The notes under the pieces are model-generated. The model searched no databases. It worked only from the letters and a program-made list of their open reading frames with translations, and was not told where the DNA came from. Positions 10,374-21,975 of a stretch of 64,000 nucleotides of DNA are shown piece by piece. The stretch is from Nothopassalora personata (lineage: Eukaryota; Ascomycota; Dothideomycetes; Mycosphaerellales; Mycosphaerellaceae): contig CM066295.1 in the NCBI GenBank assembly GCA_033816765.1, positions 2,728,001 to 2,792,000 of the forward strand, written 5' to 3'. Position 1 is the first letter of the stretch; each line of letters opens with the position of its first letter. The translations under genes and the position numbers were made by a program.

Positions 10374-11687
10374 ATGGCCGAATGCAAGACCGTGGCCAAC
10401 GTACTGCAGTTTCGTCACGAAGCTCTTTCGGATGCTGCGCGCCAGATCCGATTGTTGAGTTTCGGTCAGGTATATGATGCTCGGGACCTTAGCTTCACCC
10501 TTGCTGCGTACGATCTCGAAGAAGCACCGCCGTTCTCAGCTATCTCGTATGCTTGGGGCGATCCTGAGAATATGGAGTGCATTCTCATCAACGGTTATGT
10601 CTTCTACATACGACACAACTGCTACCGTGCCCTCCAGCAAGCGCAGCTGCACTATCCCCACCAGCACATTTGGGCTGATAGTATATGCATGAATCAGGAT
10701 GATCTAGAAGAAAAGGCTGTCCAAGTAGCTCGTATGGGCTCGATCTATTCAGCTGCCACGAGTGTGCTCTCATGTATCGGGGAGCATGATGCTGCAAGTC
10801 GTCTTGTCGAGGAGGCACTTGAACTAATACCTGAAGTCTTTCCTGGTTGCAGTATCACCAGTTTTGGCTATCACGGATGGCATCTGGAGGATCGTGTCCT
10901 TTGGCACAAGACGCTCCGAAGCTATAGCGACACTTACGAGTATAATCTTCGAACTGCTTTTACGCAATTCGCAGCTCGTCCGTACTGGAGTCGATTGTGG
11001 ATCATCCAAGAGGTACTCGCTGGACAAGACCGTGTCGACATATGCTATGGAGGCAAAAAGCACTCGTGGCCACGACTCTGGCGTCTAACGGATCTGGTAC
11101 TTTGTGAGCGCGAGGAATCCATGTTTAGGGCACTCCCTTGTCTGGGAGGATCTTCGGAGACACTACCTCCTTTGCTGGATCTATGTCTACTGGCAGCAGC
11201 CCAGCGCAGTCTGACAATTGGCCAGCTGCTTGGCCTCACGCGACATCACCATTGCGAGAAGCCGCTTGACAGTATCTATGGCATCTTGGGATGTATACGC
11301 TGGCCCGAGAGTACGCCTGTCATTGTCCCAAACTACAGCACCTCGAGCTCTGAGCTCGCTTGCCAAGTGATTGAGATCTGGCTGGCTGATGATAAGAATC
11401 ATCTGGCCCGGGATTGCCTGCAGTTTCCCACGATCTTGTGTCAGGTTTTGGCGACAGACATAAACATCGCGCAATCTCGACGAGGGGCTCGCGCCCAGGC
11501 CCGGCTTGCTGAGTTCAGAGGCCGGCTGACGATACTGGAACAGGAGATTGGCAAGGCGTTGGATAGGGAGCCGTGTCATGAGAGAGCGTTGACGGGGCGC
11601 TTTTCCGGGCATGCTCAGGAAGATTTCATCGCTTTGCGGCACATATGGGTAGAATTTGGCGCACAAAAGTTTCTGCGGCTTGGCTAG
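10374..11687 (+). CDS. Heterokaryon incompatibility (HET) domain protein
   Basis: This single exon encodes 437 aa. The HET domain (PF06985 type) occupies roughly residues 50-200: FSAISYAWGDP at 54-64, then IWADSICMNQDDLEEKAVQV near 99-118 and the following MGSIYSAA. A second conserved block, RPYWSRLWIIQEV, follows near 205-220. HET proteins trigger programmed cell death after non-self recognition in filamentous fungi; many paralogues have no assigned partner. The region after about residue 290 shows no recognised domain, and 437 aa is at the short end for the family, so the C-terminus may be shortened. A TATA candidate lies 87 nt upstream. Confidence 0.85.
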   Translation: MAECKTVANVLQFRHEALSDAARQIRLLSFGQVYDARDLSFTLAAYDLEEAPPFSAISYAWGDPENMECILINGYVFYIRHNCYRALQQAQLHYPHQHIWADSICMNQDDLEEKAVQVARMGSIYSAATSVLSCIGEHDAASRLVEEALELIPEVFPGCSITSFGYHGWHLEDRVLWHKTLRSYSDTYEYNLRTAFTQFAARPYWSRLWIIQEVLAGQDRVDICYGGKKHSWPRLWRLTDLVLCEREESMFRALPCLGGSSETLPPLLDLCLLAAAQRSLTIGQLLGLTRHHHCEKPLDSIYGILGCIRWPESTPVIVPNYSTSSSELACQVIEIWLADDKNHLARDCLQFPTILCQVLATDINIAQSRRGARAQARLAEFRGRLTILEQEIGKALDREPCHERALTGRFSGHAQEDFIALRHIWVEFGAQKFLRLG

Positions 11688-12236
11688 CTTGATTTCTGCA
11701 GTATAAGAGGGGCTCACTTGCAATGGGACCTTGTCATGACTAGCCAGACGAGTGAGAAAGGTCAGCTGACAAGTCAGATGCCTCCCTCTCACTACAATTG
11801 TCGACAGAGCTGCAGGACATACTCTTTCGTTCTAGCCTCTCCCAACCAAATGACGTCAAGCCGCTTGCTGTAAAACACCAGTGATCACCGAGCGCCCTCT
11901 ACCGCGAAGCGCATCGAAATACTTGCTGGCCGTATCCCATGGATGTGAAGCGCTGTATCCATCTGAATGACCGGAATTGCTCCGCATAGTCCACATTCGA
12001 AGGTATTGATCTTATCAAACTGCCTCTCAGTATCTAGTAGCGATGGTGCAACGGCTGGGCGCCGGGAATTTCGGTCTTCATCAAGTCTTGAGGAGGAACG
12101 AAGCAGAAAAGACCTTCTGCTTTCATCTCGGACTGCCTGAGTGCCACCCGAACCTTCAGATACGATTGAATTTTTGTATCCCTAGACGCTGTTTTCGTCC
12201 ACGAGGCTGTGTGGTATCGTTCTGTACTTTTCGACG
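11688..12236. other. Intergenic
   Basis: About 550 bp between the HET gene and the minus-strand gene ending at 12237. No motif-bearing frame was found. Confidence 0.35.
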
Positions 12237-12980
12237 TCACTCAGGCCACTGGTGCTCGAACTTCGACTTCGCCCGCTGAAACGTCTCCGTCATATACACC
12301 AACCCTTCCAGACATAACTCATCACTCTCCACCTGCTCATCGAACACAACGCACATCAAGATTGAGACTATGATCTGCCACATCATGCCAATCTCAGCCT
12401 CAAGCAACAGATGGTCGACGGTGTCGTATTGCGTCAACTCCTGGCCCAGCACTCTCATATCTTCAAGATATTTCTCACATAAGCTGCGCCGCTCCTGCTC
12501 GTCGTGTGCAGTAAGGCTCGTGAGTTTGGGACAGTAGTCGTGTTTCGTATTGGATGCTGTAGGCGTGGGAAGAAGCCTCGGCGATTATCCTTCAAGACAA
12601 CCGCATTATCTGAGTGTATTTGCTCTTTGTCTCTCGTTGCAGGGCATTCATGCTCACGTGTCTATCAGGCCTTCCAGGAAATGTCTCCATGTTTACAATG
12701 AGCATGAGACCCATGTAGTATGTAGTGGGATGCTTCTTATCACTACGGTTGATACAGCGCCACGAAGGGTTCGAAACAGAAACGATGGCCGCCTGTACGA
12801 TGGCTCATACGTCTGTTAGGTAGAACGACGGCGACATAGTAGCACGACTAGCCCCGTGAAGGGAAGTAGCGCGCTTCATATGCCTCGTTTCGAATATCGC
12901 ACCAGGGCCGAAAACCCCCGGAGCACTTCACAAAGGTTGGGGTAATACTCGGCCTTCCCAGCCACGGCCGTCATGTCCAT
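12237..12980 (-). CDS. Unidentified gene, probably three exons
   Basis: The minus strand shows three coding-like blocks that join plausibly. Exon 1 starts at ATG 12980 (MDMTAVAGKAEYYPNLCEVL) and would end before a GTGCGA donor. After a CTAAC branch-like site and TACAG acceptor, exon 2 continues in phase 0 (AAIVSVSNPSWRCIN, then HPTTYYMGLMLIVNME). A GTGAGC donor follows, but the exact second junction could not be fixed in phase. The last block carries HDEQERRSLCEKYLED and runs to TGA at 12237 (AKSKFEHQWPE). The product would be about 200 aa with no family I recognise. Because one junction does not resolve cleanly, this may instead be a decayed gene. Confidence 0.35.
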
Positions 12981-13039
12981 CGTCCACAGCCATCGCACTT
13001 AACGGGAATCCCAGTTAGTTTATCATGAGATCTCGTTGT

Positions 13040-14311
13040 TTATTTCCAGATCTCCCCATCATGTACCGCAACGCACGCCTTAGCTTGTGGATCATACATC
13101 CTGCCTTCCACAAAAGCAGTCATTGCATCACAATTGATCTTTTGCAGGTTCGCGATGGTGCTTCCGGAGAACCATGCAACATGGCTGGTGACAACGAGGT
13201 TTGGCACTGGCTCCTCTCCTTTAGTCAAGTCCGGTAATAAAGGAGTTGTTCCTGGTCCACCAGGCTCGCGGTCCAATACATCAGTCGCAGCGCCAAAGAT
13301 GCGGTGTTCCTTCAGAGCATTTGCCAGTGCGGCTTCGTTCACGATACCTCCTCGTGCAATGTTGATAAGAAGTGCCTCTCTCTTCATGGTGCGGAACTCA
13401 GGCTCGTCAATGAGGTTGATCGTGCCTGGCTCTCGTGGGCATACGATTACTATCGTGGTGCTTCTAGTGAGCACCTTTTCAAAAGTGATACGTCCTTCTC
13501 TGATCTTTACAGCACCCTTTCGATCCGCAATCAGGACTTCGCGAAACCCAACCGCCTTTGCCAGGACTTCAATGTTTTGGCCTAAAGCTCCATATCCGAT
13601 GATGCCAAGTGTCTCCTGCTTGACACCGAGTGGCGGTCCATCAGGCCAGACTTTCTTAGTCAAGCTGAACGTCTTCAGCCACTCATCTGACGTCTTGACG
13701 TTCTGATCGACCATGCTAAGTCGCTTTCTGCTGGCAAAGTAGAGCGCCAGGAAATGTTCGCTGACTGCGTCGATGTTGGCGCCGGGAGAGTTGATTACAC
13801 TGATACCACGCTGTGCACAGTACTCCTTGTCCACCCAGCCCATGCCAGTCGCCAGGACGGCCAACAGCTGGAGATGCGGAGCATGCTCCATGTCAGATGG
13901 CTTGACATCGAGGACATTTGAAATCACAATTGTGGCTGGTTTGATGCGCTCGGCAATCTCATGGGTGTGCGTGCGCTGGTATGTGTCGATTGTATATTCG
14001 AATGGCAATGTGGCCAAGGGAAGATGCACTGCTTCGAGAAAGACAATATGATGCTTGTCATAACCCTCAGGCAGGGATGGTGGAGCTTGCAGGATCCATG
14101 CTGGTTCACCGTTCATCTTCACCTCTTGTACAGCCGTCCGCGCAGCAATGTCGGACCGGACCGTGATCCTCACACTGGAAAGAGACGATTTCTGGGACGA
14201 AATTGCTGATGATTGTAGGGCGTGTAATCGCTGTAGATGACGAGGACAGGCTACACTATCGGACACCATCCCCGGACGGCCCGTATGCGCTGAATCTACC
14301 AAAGTCTGCAA
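13040..14311 (-). CDS. D-isomer-specific 2-hydroxyacid dehydrogenase, glycerate dehydrogenase-like
   Basis: 423 aa from the first ATG. The NAD-binding domain carries GIIGYGALGQ at 236-245 followed by an acidic IADRKG turn at 261-266. Catalytic residues of the family are present: Arg320 in INIARGGIVNE, Glu349 in VLDREP and His377 in VTSHVAWFS. These enzymes reduce 2-keto acids such as hydroxypyruvate or glyoxylate with NAD(P)H; the exact substrate cannot be read. Family members usually begin close to the HHIVFLEAVHLPL strand (residues 87-99), so the first 65 residues may be untranslated, mistaken for coding, or a targeting extension; Met66 (codon at 14116) is the likeliest alternative start. 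The LTR nest begins only 118 bp upstream of the first ATG. Confidence 0.85.
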   Translation of the reverse strand: MQTLVDSAHTGRPGMVSDSVACPRHLQRLHALQSSAISSQKSSLSSVRITVRSDIAARTAVQEVKMNGEPAWILQAPPSLPEGYDKHHIVFLEAVHLPLATLPFEYTIDTYQRTHTHEIAERIKPATIVISNVLDVKPSDMEHAPHLQLLAVLATGMGWVDKEYCAQRGISVINSPGANIDAVSEHFLALYFASRKRLSMVDQNVKTSDEWLKTFSLTKKVWPDGPPLGVKQETLGIIGYGALGQNIEVLAKAVGFREVLIADRKGAVKIREGRITFEKVLTRSTTIVIVCPREPGTINLIDEPEFRTMKREALLINIARGGIVNEAALANALKEHRIFGAATDVLDREPGGPGTTPLLPDLTKGEEPVPNLVVTSHVAWFSGSTIANLQKINCDAMTAFVEGRMYDPQAKACVAVHDGEIWK

Positions 14312-14429
14312 TCTGGACCCTGATAGAACACTATCGAGCTACAGTAGATTCTAGCTTTTTTTAGTCGAACTTGAATTGCTTAGCGCATTCTCTAAAAGAG
14401 ACGAGCCCAGTCGTTCCGATTACACTTGA

Positions 14430-14660
14430 TGTGAAACTAGTGGAGATGGAAGTTTGGAACTAGGGTATTAAGTCTAGAAATCAGGGTATGAAAAACCATG
14501 TTTATTACAAGTAGTGGCACCCTTAAGGTGCTTATATAAGTCTTCTTTTGATAAGAGGCCCTTAATCCCTGTAATTCAGGTGCCTAATCTCATTTCCTAA
14601 GAATGAGTAATTACTATACTTAATTAGGTTATGTTACCCTTAAAACCTGCTACCTATGCA
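14430..14660 (-). repeat. LTR of element A (3' LTR in element sense)
   Basis: 231 bp beginning TGTGAAACTAG and ending CTATGCA. It is the same length as the copy at 42223-42453. The central 140-150 bp are identical between copies; differences cluster in the last 60 bp, where this copy has T in place of C at CA sites. Confidence 0.9.
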
Positions 14661-16849
14661 TTATCCTAGCGCTTTACACACCCCCTCACTCTACATAGGA
14701 ACTAAGTAGAGTGATCTTGGCGCTAAGGACCTTTATATCCTTTATAACCTTGTTTATGTTATCCTTAACTTTATAGATAAGGTCTTCGATAACTCCCTCC
14801 TAACTATTAAGAGTACCCTTTATCTTCTTTTTCAGGGTTTCCTCTTTATTAGTTTCTTCGTCTTAGGGTGCCTCTCTCTTCTTAGAGGCTATTCCCTTCT
14901 TTAAAGTAGACTTAATTATGCTCTATTGAATACCCTAAAGCAGCTTAGTAAGGTTATTAATGTTATAGGTAGGTATATAATCCTTATTTCCTAGAGTAGT
15001 ACTCTTATACTAATCTAGGGACTGCTTACTAATTTCTACCCTAGAATCGTAACTAAGGTCGCTGCGGATGCCTAAGAATTGCTTAATAAGTCTAAGGATA
15101 GGCTTAAGGGCCTTATTTTTCTCTTTGAGGTTGAATTTAGGGAGGCGAGGTTTTCGTCCTTTAGCGAGGGTACTAAGTAACCTATAGACGTAGTTTCGGA
15201 TTTAGCTCTTCTACTTAGAGTCCTTATGCGCCTTATTCTAAGCCTTTTGCTTGTCCTCTAATACCTCTTTTGTAGGGGTCTTCTTTACCCCGTACTTCTT
15301 TCTTAGGCTACTATACGGCTTAGTGTCGGACTCGTAGCCCATCTCCTAGCTCGCCTTAAGGAGTCGTTAGAATTCTTTAATAGACATAGAGGACTTGTTT
15401 CTAGGGTTTAAGGGTTCTTCTTTAGGTGTAGTTAGTAGAGGTGGCGCGTTCTTAGGCTCGACTAGACCTAAATTAAGTGGCGTAGGTGTCTTAACTTCTA
15501 AAATAGGCTCCATTTTAAGGGTTCTAATGCTTATGTTCTAGTGTTCTAGGATGTAGTCGTACCCTAGTATAGTAGTTAAAGGGTGACTAACTAAGCTAAG
15601 GGGCTACCTAGTAAGGAGATTAACGGCGGTACGAAGTAGATTGTAAAAGAGAGGATTGCTAGAAGGATTGAGAAATCAGATATAGGCTATATATGCGCTA
15701 AGCATGTGAGGTTATTGCGTTATAAGTGCGTGTAACCGTTAGGTGAGCTTTGCTGCGAGTTGTGGGCCTTATATTATTCTTAGAAGTCCTTTAGTCCTCT
15801 CTAGTTATAAAGGTAGGGTGTCCTTAGCCCCTAGCTAAATAAATTGCGAGTGTTCATTTTAGAAGTAAAGTGAAGATAGCACCCCCTAGCTATTGAAGCG
15901 AGGGTATGCCTATTTACTAATCTCCCAAATTAAGGTGATTAATAAACCGCTAGTACTATTAAGGAGTTAGGACCTTAGTTAGACCGTCCGCGGCTATCTC
16001 CTATGTCCTTATCTAGCTAATTTCAAGACGTCCTACTTAGTACTGTTCCCTAAGCTAGTATTATTAGACGTCCACATGCCTTATCTTAGTATTAATTCTA
16101 CTATTTAGGGTCTTAACAATCCTTATAGTCTACTAGTTATTATAGTATAGTAGTATCCGATTCTCTAATTTGAGGGTAACTACACTAAAGAGCCTATCCC
16201 ACTATAGGACCTCTAAGGCGGCGTAACTAAGGGCATACAGCTCTGATTTAGTGCTTAATTTCGTAACTATTCCCTGCTTAACTGCTCTCTAGTCGATGAT
16301 CCCCTTAAAAAGGAAAAAGACAAAGGCCTTACTTAATCTACGAGTTTCCTTATCGTCGGCAAATAAGGTATCTAAGGCCCTATAGAATTCTAGTAGCGTT
16401 AAGTCCGAGGGTTTAGGTAGGCCGTAGTACTTAATCGAATAATCTATAGTGTAGAGAAGGTATTAAATTAAGTGTCTTACTGCCCTAAGAGCCTCCTTTG
16501 TAGGGTTAGTTAGGTGCTAAGAAAGAAGAGAGACTAAAAAGGATATATTAGGGCGCGTTTCTACTACTGCGAAGTTTACCGATCCTACTTAAGACCTATA
16601 AACGTTAATCTCTTCCGTAGTAGCCTAAAGTTCATTTCTAAGGCCGATATATCCCCCTAGTAGGGGAGTTTCAATCCTCTTCTCCGGTCTTAAGATACCG
16701 TAGCGATAACTAATCTTCTCGATATAGGCCTTCTAATTAAGTTTAAGGATCCGCTATTAACGATTGCGAGTGATGTGAATCCCGTAGAACTATTTAATAG
16801 GTCCTATTACCTTTATCTCGTATTTGTTAGTTAGTCCTTAAACAAGCTC
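14661..16849 (-). pseudogene. Element A internal region, RNase H/RT side, RIP-destroyed
   Basis: TA-rich sequence with almost no CA. It belongs to the 3' half of the minus-strand Copia pol frame by position. Only frequent stops and short frames remain, and no domain can be read with confidence. The part continues after solo LTR E at 17190. Confidence 0.6.
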
Positions 16850-16854
16850 CTTAG

Positions 16855-17184
16855 TGTTAGGAACCGCTGTACGTTATCACAACTCGGGCTTGGATCTTTG
16901 CAGGGATGTCTCAATCAGTTATGAAGGTAGTGGTTCCAAACAGTATATGGTGTATACTTAAAATGAGTTGAGCACGAGGCTCCTATCTATACTCGTAAAG
17001 AAGCGTCGTCTATATAGTGCCATGTCTTGGCGTGACTGATCAGTCGGATCAGTTGATCTGTCCTGCTCTCTCTGCTCTGTTACAGAGCACGCAGATCGGA
17101 GAGAGCACTCTGCATATCGGATCCTTCCACTAGTGTGTAGGCATCGATTGGTTGGCTGGAGCTTCTCCGGATCGATCCGTAACA
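16855..17184. mobile_element. Solo LTR E inserted in element A
   Basis: 330 bp from TGTTAGGAAC to CCGTAACA, with terminal TGTTA/TAACA inverted ends, flanked by CTTAG on both sides (16850-16854 and 17185-17189). It stands out from its surroundings by normal CA/TG content, so it arrived after RIP of A or escaped it. It contains GATCAGT-type short palindromes near 17036-17060. No internal region is present, which fits LTR-LTR recombination. Its family is not represented elsewhere in the window. Confidence 0.75.
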
Positions 17185-17189
17185 CTTAG

Positions 17190-17542
17190 CTCTTAATTCG
17201 GATTTTAAGGGCTAAGTGAAGCAAATATTATCTATATAGAAGAAAACCAGGACTGAAAATTCCCTGTTAATAAAGAGACAGTCCGTAACTTTAGATAGGC
17301 CGAGGTCGTTAAGGGTGTTTTTAAGCTCTAAATACTATATTAGAGGGGACTCCTTAAATCCGTAAAGGGCTTTATAGCACCTTAGAAGTTTTCCTTCCTT
17401 CTTGAATCCTTTAGGGGCATACATATATACTAGCGATAGCATAGGGGCATTAAGAAACGCGTTTACGGCGTCTATCTACAGTGTCTCAAGGTTAAAATAG
17501 GCCACTAGGGCTATTATATACCTAAAGAGTCTTATATAAAGG
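17190..17542 (-). pseudogene. Element A reverse-transcriptase remnant
   Basis: The minus strand at 17227-17238 encodes YIDN, where Copia RT has YVDD; GAT to AAT is a TG-to-TA change, so RIP has removed a catalytic aspartate. The frame is interrupted at 17542 by insertion of element B and resumes at 38715. Confidence 0.6.
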
Positions 17543-17929
17543 TGTTATTGTCTCGTTCTAGGGCTAGTCTTAAAAGAGAGATAAGTCAAGTTACGTGGCG
17601 GTATTATTCTTTAGAGAGGCTAAAGTAAGCTAAGCGAAGATAAATGATAGGAATAAGAGTTGTATTCCAATTAGTAAGATAGTAACATAAGTTGAACGCA
17701 TTAGAACTATAAGGGTTTCTAGCGTTCCTAAATACAAAGGAGATTCGCGGCGTAGAGCCTATAGCTTAGTATAATCACCTTAATTAGTCCTACTAAGCAT
17801 ACTAATTACACTAATTAGTCCGTAAAGTGATTAGTGTCACGTACGTCTAGATGATTAGTATTACGTGTTTCTAAGTAATTAGTATTTTGTGTGTCTAGTC
17901 GGGGCTACCGTTTAGACCGAACCGTAACA
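17543..17929 (-). repeat. LTR of element B (3' LTR in element sense)
   Basis: 387 bp, same length as the partner at 38323-38709. It differs from it by roughly 13 transitions, most with TA here for CA or TG there. Confidence 0.9.
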
Positions 17930-18020
17930 CCATCCCCCTTCTAGCCTAGCTTAGTCCCTTAAGCTTACTTATGACGAACGGTATCCTCTATGTATTCGCG
18001 TATAGCTTCTTCCCTTTACG

Positions 18021-18578
18021 ATGCCTATCCACTAACGCCCTTCTAGTACTATCCGTCGCCGCCGTCTCTACGAGTTCGTTAAATCCGCCGGAGAAGTTAT
18101 AGTTAAGAAATGCTTAACGTGTAAAAAGCATAGTCGCGTATGCAAGGTGCACATTCGTTCCGGGAAGTATAGTAAGTATCTTCGTTACGGCTAAAGGTGC
18201 GATATAAGAGTAACTTAGTCGGAGTTTAAGAGGTTAGTAGAGGAGAAGGCTCGTCTTCGTTAGAAAATCCAGGAGTCTCGGTCCGCTTAGGAGGAGGCGA
18301 TGCGGGTTTATAAGAAGGCTCTCGAGGATCTAAAGATTGCTCGCGCGCGCGAGGAGCGCTTACGTTAGTAGATGGATCTAGTAGATCGTCGTGCCGAGGA
18401 GGCGATTTCCGTTAAGGAAAGGGAGATCGAGGAGCAGGAGATAGAAGAGGCTTCTTTACTTCCTTCGGATATCCCTTATAAGGGTCTAGCTCTCAACTTG
18501 TTACTAGGCACATAGGGTACTATTAAGGGTCTCGGTAACGAGTTCTAGGAGGTACCCGAACTACTCCCTACTAGTTAA
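18021..18578 (+). pseudogene. Antisense accessory ORF of element B, broken by RIP stops
   Basis: On the plus strand, opposite to gag-pol of B, one frame runs about 186 codons from ATG 18021 to TAA 18576-18578. Apart from that terminal TAA, all the stops within it are TAA or TAG at positions where CAA or CAG (Gln) would fit, as RIP of CA predicts. The readable parts include KKCLTCKKHSRVC, a further Cys/His-spaced segment in which Tyr codons may replace Cys, and then a strongly charged helical stretch (EEAMRVYKKALEDLKIARAR). It looks like a small zinc-binding module followed by a coiled coil. Similar hypothetical proteins exist in many fungi by my recollection; the role is unknown. It lies between pol and the 3' LTR. 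Confidence 0.6.
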
Positions 18579-21500
18579 CTTATAGGTCTTTGTTTTTCTT
18601 ATAATATTCTCGGATCTTTTGTTAACAGTTTTGTAGGTTCTTTTCTAGTTCCTAGGTATTTTCTAATTCGTCGTATTCTTTCTATTTAATAAGGTATCGC
18701 TAACCTTTCTTGTCTAGGATTCTTTCGACTTCGAATTCGTTTTCTGCTTCCGGTTCGAAATGGAAGCTCTCCTAGTAGGGTGTTTCGGCGTCTACGGGTT
18801 CCAACTTAGAGATATGGAAGACTAGGTGGATTTTTGCGTCTAGTGGTAGTCGTAGGCGGTAGTTAACTAGTCCTATAACTTTATCGATAAAAAATAGTCC
18901 GACCTTAACGTAATCTAGTTTCTTGGTCTATCTTCTTATTCTTAAGTTTTTTATAAGGAGATAGACCTTATCCCCCTCTTTTAGTAGAGGTGCTATTTTT
19001 CTCGTGTCCTACCGTTATTAAGACAGTTTGTGTTGTGCATCTTCGATCGCCTTACGTGTTTCTTTATGCACTTCCTTAAGAGTATCTATCGTCACGATTG
19101 CTCTTTCGGCTTATAGGTAGGATCTAGGTGTTCTAAATAGGTTAGGATCTTTGCTAAAGTTCGCATAAAATGGTGTCGTTAAAGTTGTCTCTAATTTGTA
19201 GTTGTTTAGTGCAATCTACGCTATTGGCAGTAATGAGACCTAGTTGTCTTATGCATAATTGATGTAGTGTCGTAGGTATTGTTCTAGCGTTTAATTCATC
19301 CTTTCGGTTTATCCGTCTATTTCCGGATAATATGCTGTTAACAGCTTATGTTTAATTCCGATCGTTCCTATAAGCGTCTTCTAGTAGTTTAATGCAAATA
19401 GCTTATCTCTGTCCGTTATAAACGCTTAAGGGAATCCGTAGTATCGGATAAGTCTATCTAGTACGAGGTATCCGAGCTACTCTACATTGTACGTTTCTAA
19501 TATAGGAATAAAGTGTGCATATTTCGTAAGTCTATTAACTATAACTAGTATTATGTCGTATAGTTGTTTCGTAACTTAATCTCTTAACGGTAGGAGTTTC
19601 GTAATAAAGTCTATTATAACTTCGTCCCATGGTTTCGTCGGTAGTGTCCTAAACTATAGGTGACCGTATTTTGCATGTCTCGCAGCCTTGTTTCGTTAGC
19701 AGTATACGTATTGTTTAATGTAGCGTAATACCTTAAGTCTTATTTATGGGAATAAGAAGCTACGCTATATTAGGTCCATTGTTTTTGAAGTTCTAGGGTG
19801 TCTATAAGTTGGTCCGTCGTAATGTTGTCGTATGCATTCTTCTTCTCGATCCTTAGGTACTTAGTATTTTCCTTGCAATATAGGGAATTGTTCGTCCCTA
19901 TCGCCTAATATCCGTACGATGTTATTAAATTCTCTTATATTAGCACTAAGACTTCCGTCGGGGTTTGTCTTTAATATCTTATGTTACACTAGTTCTTTTT
20001 CTTCTATGTAGTCGCTTCTTCGGCTTAGCGCGTCGGCGCGGCTATTCTCTCGTCCTAGAGTATATTTGATTTCGAACTTATACTGTCCTAGTAGCTCCGA
20101 CTAGCGGGCTTGCCTTCGGGTAAGTTCTTTCGTCGTCGTGAAGTACGTAAGATTCTTATAGTTAGAAAGAATCGTTAACTTCGGTAGGCCCTCGACATAT
20201 ACTCTCTAATGTTGCATAGTAGCAACAATAGCTAGAAGCTCTTTATTATAGATGTTGTAGTTCTGTTCCGCTATAGTTATTTTCCGGGAGTAATAGGCTA
20301 CTAGGTGTCTCTATCCATCGTGTGTCTACGTTAGACACGCGCCTATTGCTATATTAGACGCATCGGTCTCGATATGGACTTCCTTGCTACTATCGAATAA
20401 TCGAAGCGTAGGGGCTGAAGCGTATTGTTCCTTAAGTTTCTTAAATGCTTTAGTCTGTTCCTTTCCCCATTTCTAAGTGACGTCCTTTCTCGTAAGCATC
20501 GTTATTAGTGCTACTATTTTCACGTAGTCCTTAATGAATTTCCGGTTATAGTTCGCTAGTCTAAGGAATGATTATACGTCCTTAACTGTTTTTAGTTCTA
20601 GCTACTCTCTAATTAACTATATCTTCGTAGGGTCGATCGTTATCCCTATAGTACTAATAATAAAGCCTAAGAATTTAACTTCTTTCTTATAGAATTCGCA
20701 TTTCTCGGGTGCCGTCTTAAATCCTAATTGCGTAAGTCGTTCGAAGACGTCCTAGACTTGTTTTATATGTTCCTATAGGAATCCTTTTATGTAGACTAGT
20801 ATGTCGTCTATGTAGGCGATAACGCATACGTCGAGTAGGTCTCTAAGTGTTTCGTTTATAAGGTCCTAGTAGGATGCGGGTGCGTTAGTTAATCCTATTA
20901 GCATAACTAAGAATTCGTAGAGTCCGTATCTTATTCTAAAAGCGGTTTTCTATTCTTCTCCTTCTACTATTCGTATAGCATAGAAGGCATCTCGTAGGTT
21001 AATCTTCGTATACTAGTCCGATCCGGTTAATCTATCTTATGCTTCTTCGATGTTAGGTAGCGGGTATCGGTTCTTAATCGTGATCTCGTTTAACTTCCTA
21101 TAGTCTTGTACGAGTCGTAACTTCCCGTTTGCTTTTAGAACGAACATGCATAGAGTTCCTACACTTAAGGTAGATCTCCTTATCTATCCTTTAGCTAGCT
21201 TCTCCTTTAGCTATTCTCGTAGGGTCTATAGCTCTTTCTTAGACATTTAATATAGGGGTCCCTATAGAGGCTCTTTCCCTAGCTAAATGTTGATCTTATA
21301 ATCCTATAGGCGGTGCTTAGGTAAGGCGGTTTTACCTCTCTCCTCTTTAAAGAGTCGCGACTACTTGCGATACTCCTTAGGAATACTTAACTCTAAGATG
21401 TTAGTATTCTTCGATAGTGCGTTACTTCTATTACTTCTAGTAACTTCGTAACCCGGCGGCCCTACGCTAGTGTCTATCCCGGTCGAAGGTAGTTCTTTTA

Positions 21501-21970
21501 TCCTTCTAGTCGGCGTAAGCTATATCTCGTTTAGCTATTTCCTTACCTTATCTACTAGTAAACGCTACTACTACGTAGGCTAAATGTCGATAACGCAATC
21601 GCATTCCCTAAATGTAAGTACTCCTCTTCTCTAGTCGATTACTAGATTGTGCTTTCTTAACTAAGGCATACCTAATACTATGTTATAACTAGCTATATTA
21701 GTGACATCTAAGGTAATATTCTCGTAGTACTATTAGATAGCTAGTAGCAATAGTATCGTCTCCCATTCTACGCTAGGTAACGATAATCCGTTTACCGCGA
21801 TTAACTCGTAACCCTATTTCTTCTTTAGGGTAGCTAACCCGTTTCTTCTTATGAAAGACTCGGAGATAAAATTCCCCGCTGCTCCTAAGTCGATTATAAC
21901 ACTAGTCTTATGTCCGTTAACGATTGCTTATGTCTGGAAAACTGTGTTTAATGTCGATGCATAAGCCTAA
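18579..21970 (-). pseudogene. Element B pol remnant (RT, RNase H, integrase)
   Basis: Reading the minus strand, the RT core is recognisable: [20 protein letters not shown] is encoded near 21045-21115, followed by an in-frame TAA where CAA is expected, and YIDD lies at 20803-20814. Integrase should lie towards 18600-19800. Stops are frequent and CA/TG are depleted. Ten 60-bp lines (18001-18600) contain about 10 CA and 11 TG, against about 37 each expected by chance. The frame upstream is interrupted by insertion of element C at 21975. Confidence 0.75.
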
Positions 21971-21975
21971 GTATT

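Noticed and set aside
12766..12778. GGTTCGAAAC as a tRNA B box
   Set aside because: No A box or cloverleaf stems can be drawn around it.
16958..17185. 75-codon frame on the minus strand at 17 kb
   Set aside because: Lies inside solo LTR E; coding by chance.
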